DNA from: DATBRC01 sp036560485
Lineage (GTDB): Bacteria > Pseudomonadota > Gammaproteobacteria > Burkholderiales > Burkholderiaceae_D
DNA: 64,000 nt
Direction of reading: 5' to 3'
NCBI GenBank assembly: GCA_036560485.1
Contig: DATBRC010000067.1
Coordinates: 49,746-113,745, forward strand
Below the pieces are notes generated by a model, which saw nothing but the letters and a program-made list of their open reading frames with translations, did no database searches and was not told where the DNA came from. Below, in pieces: positions 52,224-59,850 of the stretch. Positions within the stretch are counted from its first letter, which is position 1. Each line of letters opens with the position of its first letter. A program made the position numbers and the translations under genes.

Positions 52224-52448
52224 TCATTGATTTGTTTCCGATGCCGGCCAATCGCGTGGCGCACCGACATCACACTTTTTACAAATCAATTTTTTTCCAA
52301 GCGTGCTATTACGACCTTCGATGGTTGTGGTCCAAGGCCGATTTGTCCATGGCGGGTCATGACGTACATGCTGGTTGTGTCCGCATTCAAGCTCTGCTAC
52401 CCAGTGATGTTCGTCGTCTTGATGAAATCCGACAATTTTTCTTTCCAT
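52224..52448 (-). CDS. DUF3565 protein
   Basis: This 74-residue protein has the DUF3565 signature: IVGFHQDDEHHWVAELECGHNQHVRHDPPW, NRPW and a C-terminal CKKCD. The Cys/His pairs (CGH, QHVRH, CKKC) suggest zinc binding. The length is normal for the family. The function is unknown. It is a single minus-strand gene, 99 bases upstream of the SRAP gene. Confidence 0.88.
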   Translation of the reverse strand: MERKIVGFHQDDEHHWVAELECGHNQHVRHDPPWTNRPWTTTIEGRNSTLGKKLICKKCDVGAPRDWPASETNQ

Positions 52449-52791
52449 GGCAATATTTAAAGATTGGATATGTCAAAACAAAAAATAAAATCATTGGCGA
52501 ATTGGCATCTTGTGAGCATTATCAACGCCTCTCTTCATTTTCAAAACTATCTTATGCCTAGAGCAGATTGTGTTGTGAATAAGGTGTACTGGTAGCGAAG
52601 CGATCTGCCACGTTGCGCAGGGATGAGTGCAAGGCGCCAAGCACAGACAGGATGGTTCCCTGTCCAGCATTGGCAATGTGCAGGCGAAAGTGTTCAAGCA
52701 TCATATCTCTATCTTATGTGTGAGCACATGGAGGCTGATTTCGTTGCGTCAACCATCAACCAACACAACCAATCCTAAAAGGAATCGAATA
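52449..52791. other. intergenic region before the PEP-CTERM gene
   Basis: These 343 bases carry the upstream region of the PEP-CTERM gene, whose open frame extends back to 52627 without a convincing start. I see no repeat, terminator or RNA gene. Confidence 0.4.
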
Positions 52792-53469
52792 ATGAAAGTC
52801 GCGACATTGTTGCAACTGGTACTTGCGTCTCTTTTATCGTTTGGTGCACATGCCAGCGTTATTCCACAGACATTTCTTTCTTTGGCATCCGATCCGGGCG
52901 ATCCTGTAGGCCTGGGACAGAGTTATTTCTTTGAACCACCTTCGGCACATTTCGTGGTTAACACGCCAGCCGGTCCAATCAGTAATCTTAGTTTTTTCGT
53001 CGATCCAGGATTAGGATTGCCACAGTCAGGCGGCTTTTTCTCTAGCGGCGATGCCAGTACGCCGCTCGCTATAGGACAATATGATGATGCATCAAACGCA
53101 CCAGGACATCCCAGTTTAAACATGTTCGTCGAGAATCGTTTCCCGATCAATCCCACCGGATGGTTTCATATTTATGATTTGACGTTTACCTCAATCGGCG
53201 CAGTGCAAAGTTTGGCCATGATATTCGAGCAGCATAGCGATGGCATTATCCCCGCTTTGCGCGGCACTTTTTTATTCAATTCCAATTTTGATTTGCCAGA
53301 GGTTGTTGCAGTGCCGGAACCGGCAACCTTGGCGTTGATGTTTGCAGGGCTTGGACTAATTGGTTTAACGATAAAACGAAAATCGGACCGAAGCGCGCAA
53401 GGCCGATATCGGTACTCAATTTGCCATGTCGGCAAGGGGATCTGGTCCAATAGCCAATTGGGATGGTAA
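52792..53469 (+). CDS. PEP-CTERM sorting-domain protein
   Basis: This 225-residue exported protein starts at 52792 (AAAGGA upstream). It has a signal peptide (about 1-22, LLSFGAHA), a beta-rich body (about 25-165), and a PEP-CTERM signal: VPEPATLALMFAGLGLIGL then basic KRKS. Such proteins are processed by exosortase and appear on the surface or in the matrix. Here about 25 further residues (DRSAQGRYRYSICHVGKG...) follow the basic end, which is unusual and suggests a lost stop codon or frameshift. No exosortase gene is in the window. Confidence 0.85.
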   Translation: MKVATLLQLVLASLLSFGAHASVIPQTFLSLASDPGDPVGLGQSYFFEPPSAHFVVNTPAGPISNLSFFVDPGLGLPQSGGFFSSGDASTPLAIGQYDDASNAPGHPSLNMFVENRFPINPTGWFHIYDLTFTSIGAVQSLAMIFEQHSDGIIPALRGTFLFNSNFDLPEVVAVPEPATLALMFAGLGLIGLTIKRKSDRSAQGRYRYSICHVGKGIWSNSQLGW

Positions 53470-53645
53470 TAAAAAACATGCAGCCGCCTAGTGAGAAGGC
53501 GGAATGATTGGACTGCGTTTGAAGCGATCAATCAAGAGAAGGCGATTCGGAAAATCGATGAAAGCATCATGGTCAGTTTAAATTCATTTACACATGAATT
53601 CGTGCTTCATGTTTTTACACAGCATTTATATTTTTTTTGTGGCGC

Positions 53646-54779
53646 TCAAAACTCAATCGAAGGCCTGAGCACAAACGTCAGCGTACTATGATTGCGATCG
53701 CGTAATGGACCGGTATATTCGTTCGGGCTTTCCCATATCAGGCCGATATCCAGAGTCGGACTGAAGCCCTTTTCGGTGACAGGATATTTTTTTCCCAAGA
53801 AAAATTCGCTACGGACAATTTGAGCATTGCGCTGTGCCATCTGTACTTTTACGTCAACCGATACATTCTTGAGTTCACTCAGAAACGGTGCGCGGTAATC
53901 CAGATTGCTGCGATGAATGCCGAAATATACGACGTCAGTGATGTTCGGGTTCGCGTTGTATTTTCCGCCGAAGCGAAAACTCCAATCCAGCTTCTCGTCC
54001 GGGTAATTTATTTTGCCTTTGATTTTCCATTCCAGCTCGTACCACTTATCGCTGATAAGCACATTATCTTTAATGTGTTTGGTACCGGCGCTGACGAGAT
54101 AGCCGGTGTAGCCATAATTGGTGCCGGAGCGCGTTTCTCCAGGGCGTTCCAGCTTGGCGATATTGCCGAAGAATGCGGATACTGCCCAAGGCTCTTGAAA
54201 TCCGGCGGTGAAAGATTCAATCACATTGACGCCGCTGTTTCCAAGTTCACCGCTTTTATAAAATCCTGACGCATGTTTTTTAAGATACGTACCTAGTATC
54301 GGCAGCGGATAGACACTCGCTTCGAGCACCATGTAGCGTGGTATGGCAGAACCTTGAATCAGCTTGCTATAAATGGTTGTTTCACTATCTGAGCGGATCG
54401 TCGGGATCGGTGTGCCGGTAAGCGGAATATTCGCCTCCACATCGGTGTAATAAGGATCCCATTCCCATACTACTTCCGTCTTGCTGCTCTCGTCTTCAGG
54501 CTGAACGACTGGCACGGATTGTTGAGCGGAATTGTCGATTGGTTTTGTCGATATCGCCTGCATTTGAGCCGCCTGTTCAGGCGTGACGGGAATGAGTATT
54601 CCGGTGGAAAAATCCCATTCCCATACTACTACTTTTGTTTTGCTGGTCTCATTGTCGAGACGATGGGAAGAATTTGCCGGTGCGGCTTCCTTCTCTGCAG
54701 CAAGTGCGGGCGTGATCGGAATAATCATCACCATTGCTGCCGCACAACGTAGCAGTCGACATGTTGCGGCACTTAGCAT
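53646..54779 (-). CDS. exported, outer-membrane-like protein with duplicated Trp-Glu-Trp motif
   Basis: This 377-residue protein has a signal peptide (about 1-27, ALAAEK). Two similar segments, SKTKVVVWEWDFSTG and SKTEVVWEWDPYYTD, lie at about 45-110. The remainder (about 150-377) is rich in aromatic, alternating residues and ends in LRPSIEF; the terminal Phe is typical of an outer-membrane beta barrel recognised by BamA. I do not recognise the family. It is a single gene converging on the PEP-CTERM gene. Confidence 0.65.
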   Translation of the reverse strand: MLSAATCRLLRCAAAMVMIIPITPALAAEKEAAPANSSHRLDNETSKTKVVVWEWDFSTGILIPVTPEQAAQMQAISTKPIDNSAQQSVPVVQPEDESSKTEVVWEWDPYYTDVEANIPLTGTPIPTIRSDSETTIYSKLIQGSAIPRYMVLEASVYPLPILGTYLKKHASGFYKSGELGNSGVNVIESFTAGFQEPWAVSAFFGNIAKLERPGETRSGTNYGYTGYLVSAGTKHIKDNVLISDKWYELEWKIKGKINYPDEKLDWSFRFGGKYNANPNITDVVYFGIHRSNLDYRAPFLSELKNVSVDVKVQMAQRNAQIVRSEFFLGKKYPVTEKGFSPTLDIGLIWESPNEYTGPLRDRNHSTLTFVLRPSIEF

Positions 54780-54870
54780 TGCTGAATGGCCTGGTTAAAG
54801 ATCGGAATGGATGAATATTACACTAAATCAAGATTGGTACTGTCACCACATTTGTTCTAATTTAAAACAA

Positions 54871-54886
54871 TAGGACTTACGCAAAA
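54871..54886. repeat. solo end of element D
   Basis: TAGGACTTACGCAAAA matches the terminus of element D (40975-41068). No complementary second end is seen within 100 bases, so it is a solo or decayed copy. Confidence 0.5.
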
Positions 54887-54952
54887 CCACCCGCGTAAAT
54901 GCAGGTGCTCGATTTGGCGCTATTTTTTAATGAGGGTTTTTAAGTGCAAGGA

Positions 54953-55294
54953 TTACCAGTTTGGAAGATAGCGCTCAGGCGTCGTTACAGAAACCATCAC
55001 GCGATGATCAAGTGCTCCCTGTGGTGCGATTTTATTCAGATCGAAATACGAGCCTCCTTGCGGAGCAAAATTCCATGTGAACGTTTTATCAGCTGAGATA
55101 AACGTTATCGTTTCACCGCCCTCTACATTGACATATTTTGTATCCGGCTCAATCACTATCGTCCGCGTCGCTGCCGATGCTGGTGCTGGATCACCCCACA
55201 AGGCAATCTGTTTATCCTGGTCGACCATTGTGGCACATGAGGTCAAGAGCAACACCGGGATAAGTAAAGCAGGCAGAAGTATTTTAATTTTCAT
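54953..55294 (-). CDS. CzcE-like metal-binding lipoprotein
   Basis: This 113-residue protein has a lipobox (LLTSCA, Cys at about 18) and a small beta domain: ALWGDPAPASAATRTIVIEPDTKYVNVEGGETITFI and KTFTWNFAPQG, with DLNKIAPQGAL. This matches the CzcE family of periplasmic copper-binding proteins. I use the ATG at 55294 with AAGGA 6 bases upstream. Metal binding is known for CzcE but the ligands are not evident here. A role in copper or heavy-metal stress is an inference. No efflux genes are adjacent. Confidence 0.75.
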   Translation of the reverse strand: MKIKILLPALLIPVLLLTSCATMVDQDKQIALWGDPAPASAATRTIVIEPDTKYVNVEGGETITFISADKTFTWNFAPQGGSYFDLNKIAPQGALDHRVMVSVTTPERYLPNW

Positions 55295-55350
55295 AAAATC
55301 CTTTTGTACGCTCAATGGAATCAGCGTGTAAATAAAGTCAAATCCAGACT

Positions 55351-55417
55351 AGAACGCTAACAAAACGTGTCTGACGGTGTTGCTTCACATCGCCGTACGC
55401 ATTGTGTTAAGCGTTCT
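55351..55417. repeat. palindromic repeat family A, copy 3 (short)
   Basis: A 67-base inverted repeat with ends AGAACGCTAACAAAACGTGT and AAGCGTTCT complement, with CGGTGTTGC/CGCCGTACGC inside. It matches the ends of copies 1 and 2 but lacks their central part. Confidence 0.7.
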
Positions 55418-55752
55418 TGTAACTCTTAGAAGAATGTTGTCTTGATTCGTTCATGTTTTGTATCAAGGATAATCCAATGCGGCGTTGCATGATTCAAAGC
55501 TGGATGCTCAAATAGAAAAAATGTTTTGATAAACGGCAATCAGTCTGTTGCATCACGTATAAACAGTTCGCTGATACAGTGAAGTTGCAGCGCCCCGCGA
55601 TAGCGCCGCTACGGCGCGCCCATGCCAACCTTTCTCAATCCCAAATTGGCGACACGCTCTAGATTCTTGATGTTGAATGGCCGCTTCTTGAAAATTGCCA
55701 TTCAACACAATTGGCGCAAGCCAGCCATCCGCCACAATTCTCCAAAGCAGAC

Positions 55753-55772
55753 ATCCCATATATATGGGATGG
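55753..55772. promoter_or_regulatory. 20-base palindromic site, copy 2, upstream of SDR gene
   Basis: ATCCCATATATATGGGATGG is a perfect 16-base palindrome plus GG, one base different from 6047-6066. It ends 50 bases before the SDR start and just upstream of a possible -35 box, so it could be an operator. No cognate regulator was identified. Confidence 0.5.
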
Positions 55773-55822
55773 TAAAGTTGGCAATAGCCTTTTACACTGC
55801 ATAAATTTTTAGAAGAGAAAAC

Positions 55823-56707
55823 ATGCAAAAGAAAACGATTTGTATCACTGGCTGCTCCAGTGGCATAGGCGCCGCGATGGCGCGGGAATTTCATCATCGC
55901 GGCCATACCGTATATGCTACGGCGCGTCGCATTGAGAGCCTTGCGCCGCTCTCCGAGCAAGGCATTCGCGCTTTGCGTCTGGACGTTAATGACGACGCAA
56001 GCATTGCTGCCGCATTTGCCGTCATTGCACAAGAACAGGGGAAGATCGACGTATTGGTCAATAATGCAGGCTTCAGTCAAATCGGCGCACTGATCGATCT
56101 ATCGCGTGAAGACCTGCGCAGCCAATATGAAACCAATGTCATCGCACCGATGGCAATTACCAAAGCGGCTATTGGTCTGCTGCGTGCCACCTCTAACCGG
56201 ACTGGCAGAAATGCTGTCCTGGCTAACGTAGGCAGCATTGTAGGATTGGTCGCAACGCCGTTTTCCGGCGCCTATTGTTCTAGCAAAGCTGCGATCCATT
56301 CTCTTTCTGATGCATTGCGATTGGAACTGGCTCCCCTTGGCATTCACGTTGTGAAGATCCAGCCGGGAGGTGTCATTTCGAGTTTTGGCAACCATGCTGA
56401 AGTTGCGGTACGCCTGCCTGCCGATTCGCTTTATCAGTCCGTGGCCGACAGCGTTCGGGGTCGCGCACGAATCGGGCAAAAGAGTGCAATACCAGCTGAA
56501 GAATTTGTCCGCCCAGTTGTCGATGCGCTGCTGTCCGACAAGCCGCCGACTATCATACGTGGTGGGACGGGTAGCATTAAGCTGCCATTGTTCAGCAAGG
56601 TACTGCCCACTGCGATGCTAGACGCCAAGCTTTCCGAATACTTCGGCGTTGATGGCTTCGTCGCTTCATCAAGCGCTGATATGCACGGCAAAGATTGTAA
56701 AAATTGA
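55823..56707 (+). CDS. short-chain dehydrogenase/reductase
   Basis: This 294-residue NAD(P)-dependent oxidoreductase is of the classical SDR type. The cofactor motif TGCSSGIG is at about 9-16 and NNAG near 85. The catalytic Ser is in NVGSIVG, and Tyr and Lys in YCSSK. The basic residues in YATARR after strand 2 suggest NADPH preference. The C-terminal extension (about 250-294) is longer than usual. AGAAGAG precedes the ATG. The substrate is unknown. Upstream is a palindromic site; the hairpin array follows downstream. Confidence 0.9.
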   Translation: MQKKTICITGCSSGIGAAMAREFHHRGHTVYATARRIESLAPLSEQGIRALRLDVNDDASIAAAFAVIAQEQGKIDVLVNNAGFSQIGALIDLSREDLRSQYETNVIAPMAITKAAIGLLRATSNRTGRNAVLANVGSIVGLVATPFSGAYCSSKAAIHSLSDALRLELAPLGIHVVKIQPGGVISSFGNHAEVAVRLPADSLYQSVADSVRGRARIGQKSAIPAEEFVRPVVDALLSDKPPTIIRGGTGSIKLPLFSKVLPTAMLDAKLSEYFGVDGFVASSSADMHGKDCKN

Positions 56708-57198
56708 TCGGCATGGGCAAATCGCATGACATATCGATACAGACAGCTCAACTGCAGCAATAAATAAAAAGTCACCCGAAGGTGGCGTTTTATTTATTGG
56801 GGGAGACGGCGGGAATCTCCCGGTCTTCGCGCTTGCAAGCGCGAATCCGCTCCGGCAGCGGCGAGCATGCTCGCCGAAACCCTGCTGACCATCCTGGCCA
56901 GCCATCACGCATGCAAGCGTGATGTCGTTAACAGGCGCGGAGCATTGCTCCGCGAATTCCCTGTTCACTCCAGCGTTTCGCGGGATCGATACTCATCAAC
57001 TGCATCAAAAATACAAAACCATCCGATAAAGCTGGACGGTTTTGTATTTTTGGTGGGGTGGCGTCACTCGCATTGTGGCTTGAAAGCCTTATATCCATTA
57101 GGTTTCGACTATTTTGAACTTTGCGGTTGCCCCCAAAGTTGCCCCAGACGATTTTGCTTTAATGTATGGCGCATAATGTCATCACGAGCAATGAACAA
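56708..57198. other. intergenic region dominated by a hairpin-repeat unit
   Basis: Almost all of this gap is the hairpin-repeat unit (56759-57060). From about 57061 to 57198 sequence differs and has TTGCCCCCAAAGTTGCCCC, reminiscent of an integrase-gene end, but no gene was found. Confidence 0.5.
56759..57060. repeat. hairpin array unit 1, with tRNA/tmRNA-3'-end-like sequence
   Basis: From left to right: hairpin T1 (AATAAATAAAA arms, 56759-56798), GACGGCGGGAATCTCC, hairpin TTCGCGC/GCGCGAA (56825-56844), hairpin CGGCGAGC/GCTCGCCG (56859-56876), CGAAACCCTGCTGACCATCC, hairpin CATCACGC/GCGTGATG (56903-56924), hairpin CGCGGAGC/GCTCCGCG (56936-56954), then hairpin T2 (57007-57051) followed by GGTGGGGTGGCG. 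Read on the minus strand, the ends resemble the 3' end of a tmRNA or tRNA (ATTCCCGCCGCCTCCACCA) plus a terminator. It belongs to the same family as the unit at 58333-58710. Confidence 0.8.
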
Positions 57199-57828
57199 TC
57201 AATTGCAGGTTATATCTATATTCGTCACGTTGGCAGTTATGCTACTTCCAGTGCCGCCCGAATTAATAACACAAGTCTGAGTAGTGGGCGTGTTTGGTTG
57301 AGTTGCAAAGGTAACGGTATAGGTCGAATTTGTTGCTATATCGGTTGGGAAGGTGAAGGTAACGTCAGTGCCTGGTGCGCCTGAATTGGGACTGACAGCA
57401 ACAGTATCACTACCGTTGGCAAGCACTAAGCCAGTCGAAGTCAAGTTATGTACGACACCCCCCAACGTATAAATAAGCGGGGCGCAGGTCACGTTTGCTG
57501 CATCTATCGGTATTCCACTTGTATAGCCTGTTCCACTAGCAACGACACAATTCCATCCTGCTGGTTGCGTTTGTACGGTGACAATATATTGCGCGTCAGT
57601 GTCGTCTAACTCTTCAGGAAATACGTATTTGGTTAATGTTCCGTCTGCAGGAAAGGTGGCGATCGGGTAAGGACTGCCATTGAGAGCCAGCACCAGCCCG
57701 CTGATTGTTTGCCCCGGGTTATTTGTCGTTGAAGAAACTGTTCCACCTATTGGCACAGTCGTATATCCACCGCAAGCCGCCAAGCCTAATGTGATCAGAC
57801 ATGCAAAAATCGTTCTTTTCATATTCAC
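57199..57828 (-). CDS. exported lipoprotein with two repeats
   Basis: This 209-residue lipoprotein has a lipobox (LAACGG, Cys at about 19) and two beta-rich repeats (about 28-115 and 124-209). Each has a GGTV/GGVV start, a SGLVLALNGS or TGLVLANGSD segment, a FTFPT or TFPADG strand, a VTxxTQP segment and a terminal VTC or ITC. This repeated module is seen in surface proteins of this order. The function is unknown. It lies inside a 1.3-kb segment between two copies of the hairpin unit. Confidence 0.75.
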   Translation of the reverse strand: MNMKRTIFACLITLGLAACGGYTTVPIGGTVSSTTNNPGQTISGLVLALNGSPYPIATFPADGTLTKYVFPEELDDTDAQYIVTVQTQPAGWNCVVASGTGYTSGIPIDAANVTCAPLIYTLGGVVHNLTSTGLVLANGSDTVAVSPNSGAPGTDVTFTFPTDIATNSTYTVTFATQPNTPTTQTCVINSGGTGSSITANVTNIDITCN

Positions 57829-57902
57829 TTCTTCGCTTATGTTTTATTCGATAGTGTTATGTAACCTTGGTTACGCTTCCTGGGAATTTGACAAAAGCTT
57901 AT

Positions 57903-58163
57903 ATGATTAATAAATTGGCAGATGTAAGGAATTGTTGCGAATGTAAATGGCGCGTTAATCAAAATGTAATCGTCGCGGATGTTACTCAAAACAGCGTTAC
58001 TGATCGCCATCAAATATATTGCGGCAATGTCGGCTGTCAGCGCAAAATCGTCGGTGGAAAATTTCCGGATGTTAAAGAGCAGTGGGCAAATCTGATGTCA
58101 AAGCCGCACGCAGATGATATGTCACGCGAGCAGGTTGATGGTAGGTGGTTCGGTGAGCAATAG
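57903..58163 (+). CDS. possible Cys-rich small protein
   Basis: This 86-residue frame (MINKLADVRNCCECKWRVNQ...) has the pattern CCEC and YCGNVGCQ, which could bind zinc, and ends DGRWFGEQ. There is no strong ribosome site. An alternative ATG at 57867 extends the frame. The family was not recognised; this could be a chance frame in the segment between repeat units. Confidence 0.35.
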   Translation: MINKLADVRNCCECKWRVNQNVIVADVTQNSVTDRHQIYCGNVGCQRKIVGGKFPDVKEQWANLMSKPHADDMSREQVDGRWFGEQ

Positions 58164-58332
58164 CAGTAATCGTCCAACACTAACCGCATAACATGCGCGC
58201 AGTGTAAACACAGAATCTTCTTATTCTTTGAATACAATGCTTGTATAGTCGCCGCTTCAAATATATATGGGGTCAGACTCGAATTAATGATCAAATTTCT
58301 ATTGAAAGTAAGTTGATCTTTATATTTTTATG

Positions 58333-58710
58333 AAGGCTGCTGGTGTAGGAATCGGCCATCCTGACCAGTCATTGTGCTTGCAAGCGCAATGACGCTCACG
58401 GGCTCGCAGCATGCCGCTCGAATTCTCCGTTCTCCCCGCGTCCCGCAGGTTCGATACTCATCAACTGCATCAAAAATAAACAACCACCCGATAACGCTGG
58501 GTGGTTGTTTATTTTTGGTGGAGGCGGCGGGAATCTCCCGGTCTTCGCGCTTGCAAGCGCGAATCCGCTTCGGCAGCGGCGAGCATGCTCGCCGAAACCC
58601 TGCCTTCGCCCCGCGTCCCGCGGATTCGATTTCCGATGCAATCATCAAAATTAAAAAACCATCCGATGAAGCTGGATGGTTTGTTAATTTTGGTGGGGCG
58701 GCGGGAATCG
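58333..58710. repeat. hairpin array units 2 and 3, with tRNA/tmRNA-3'-end-like sequence
   Basis: A truncated unit begins GGCCATCCTGACCAGTC, then hairpin CATTGTGC/GCGCAATG (58370-58391). Then comes hairpin T3 (58472-58516) followed by GGTGGAGGCGGCGGGAATC; hairpins TTCGCGC/GCGCGAA (58543-58562) and CGGCGAGC/GCTCGCCG (58577-58594); GAAACCCTGC; and hairpin T4 (58647-58691) followed by GGTGGGGCGGCGGGAATCG. T1-T4 stems differ in sequence but stay complementary. No full tRNA or tmRNA could be folded here. Confidence 0.8.
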
Positions 58711-59421
58711 AATAGAAGCCTATAAGCATTGAAAATAAAGAGATTTCTGTTTCATGAATTTCAAGGTTACTGTAAAAGTTACTGCATACTTGGATTGAGC
58801 CTATATTTAGTGATATTGCAGTGATGAACAGAATCTTTGCGCTGAAATCGCGTTTGAATTACGTTATGGACTTCGGTTCGGCTCAAAATGGGGATTGAAC
58901 CAGAGTTCGATCATTATCTACCATAACGGATGAGTCAGTTTGTATTTTGAAATAGGCACCGTTGACAAGTTACCCAATTGCTACGGGGCTTCAGGCCCTG
59001 GTAAGTTAGTACGTTGTCATAACGGTCTGACAGCATAACGGTGCCGGTTGCGGCGAGGTGAGCAAGGCATAGCTGTCGCGAAAATTAAGTCACGAGAATA
59101 TAAAGATTTGAGCGTGTACTTGACTGTGCAGTGTCCTTCGTTCTCAACTTGTAAGTGAGGCTTACAAGTTGCCTAGTCAAAAAGCTCAGCCTCAATTTCA
59201 AAGTTCGACCACGTGTCGCAATTTGTATTTCGACCAGGTAATGGCAATACACTATTTGCGATAATCAGTGTCAGTGGCTGACCTCGCGAAGTATGCTCGA
59301 CGATCAGCTATGGCTGTATCGCGGTTTTTGCCTCGATGGGCAGCAAAAGACTGGTTGCAGCTGTTCGACGATTTCCATTCATGGGCAGGTCAGTGCCCTA
59401 AACGGTCATTGCGGACCTTGA

Positions 59422-59667
59422 AAAGCGGTCATTCAATCAATCAAGAGCGTAGAACGCAATGCAGATCAGCGTGCCGAAGACAGAGACCTCAAAAATGGCA
59501 ATGTCGCAGGCGCCGAAAAAATGGAAAAGAAACGTGAACACGAGCAGCATGAAATCAATCATGAAAAGCGTGACTTAAACCATGACAAAAAAGATTTGAA
59601 AGCAGATCACAAGGATCGCAATAAGGATGTGAAAGAGCGTAACAAGGATGCCAATTCAATCAAATAA
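59422..59667 (+). pseudogene. highly charged open frame without start, possible gene remnant
   Basis: This 81-codon frame runs from just after a TGA to a TAA. It encodes a Lys/Asp/Glu/His-rich helical protein (KMEKKREHEQHEINHEKRD, then DKKDLKADHKDRNKDVKERN). The only ATG is at 59521, giving 48 residues. Exported proteins of this composition exist in related bacteria, so the signal-peptide part may have been lost. The upstream sequence shows no homologous N-terminus. Confidence 0.45.
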
Positions 59668-59692
59668 TTGATTGGTTAAGTAGGGCGAGGGC

Positions 59693-59717
59693 GACCCGCC
59701 ATATGGCGGGTCGTTTT
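59693..59717 (+). terminator. intrinsic terminator
   Basis: The stem GACCCGCC/GGCGGGTC with loop ATAT is followed by GTTTTAC. It follows the charged frame by 26 bases and precedes the DUF1800 gene. Confidence 0.75.
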
Positions 59718-59850
59718 ACTTATAGGCGTCGATTGATGAGCGCTATTTTTTTAGTTGTTTCATATAATTGGCGTCTGAGTCTAAGCAGTATTCGATACCA
59801 TTTCAGCTGTACCCCACAATCAGACGAATTCTTCATGAGGAACGCGTAAC

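Larger units (their letters stand above)
55295..55822. other. divergent intergenic region with repeat A3 and palindrome
   Basis: These 528 bases separate the CzcE-like (minus) and SDR (plus) genes. They contain repeat A copy 3 (55351-55417) and the palindromic site at 55753-55772. A possible SDR promoter is TTGGCA (about 55779), a 17-base gap, ATAAAT. No gene was seen. Confidence 0.5.
58164..59850. other. 1.7-kb gene-poor region with repeats and remnants
   Basis: This stretch holds hairpin units 2 and 3 (58333-58710), a region with no obvious gene (58711-59260), a short possible frame at 59268-59537 that I reject, a highly charged open frame without start (59422-59667), and a terminator (59693-59717). 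It reads like degraded DNA from former insertions. Confidence 0.5.

Noticed and set aside
56759..58710. tRNA or tmRNA genes on the minus strand
   Set aside because: Only the 3'-end-like sequence and CCA with a terminator could be seen. No acceptor partner strand, anticodon arm or tag-peptide frame fits.
56759..58710. CRISPR array
   Set aside because: Repeats are irregular in length and spacing, include hairpins with variable stems, and no cas gene is near.
56669..58729. Frames of about 70-135 codons on both strands in the hairpin units
   Set aside because: They read through the palindromes and repeat in several frames, and have no ribosome site or family match.
59268..59537. An 89-codon frame, possibly a transposase remnant
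   Set aside because: The first part (about 40 residues) vaguely resembles a helix-turn-helix, but the rest is an out-of-frame reading of the charged protein. The evidence is too weak.
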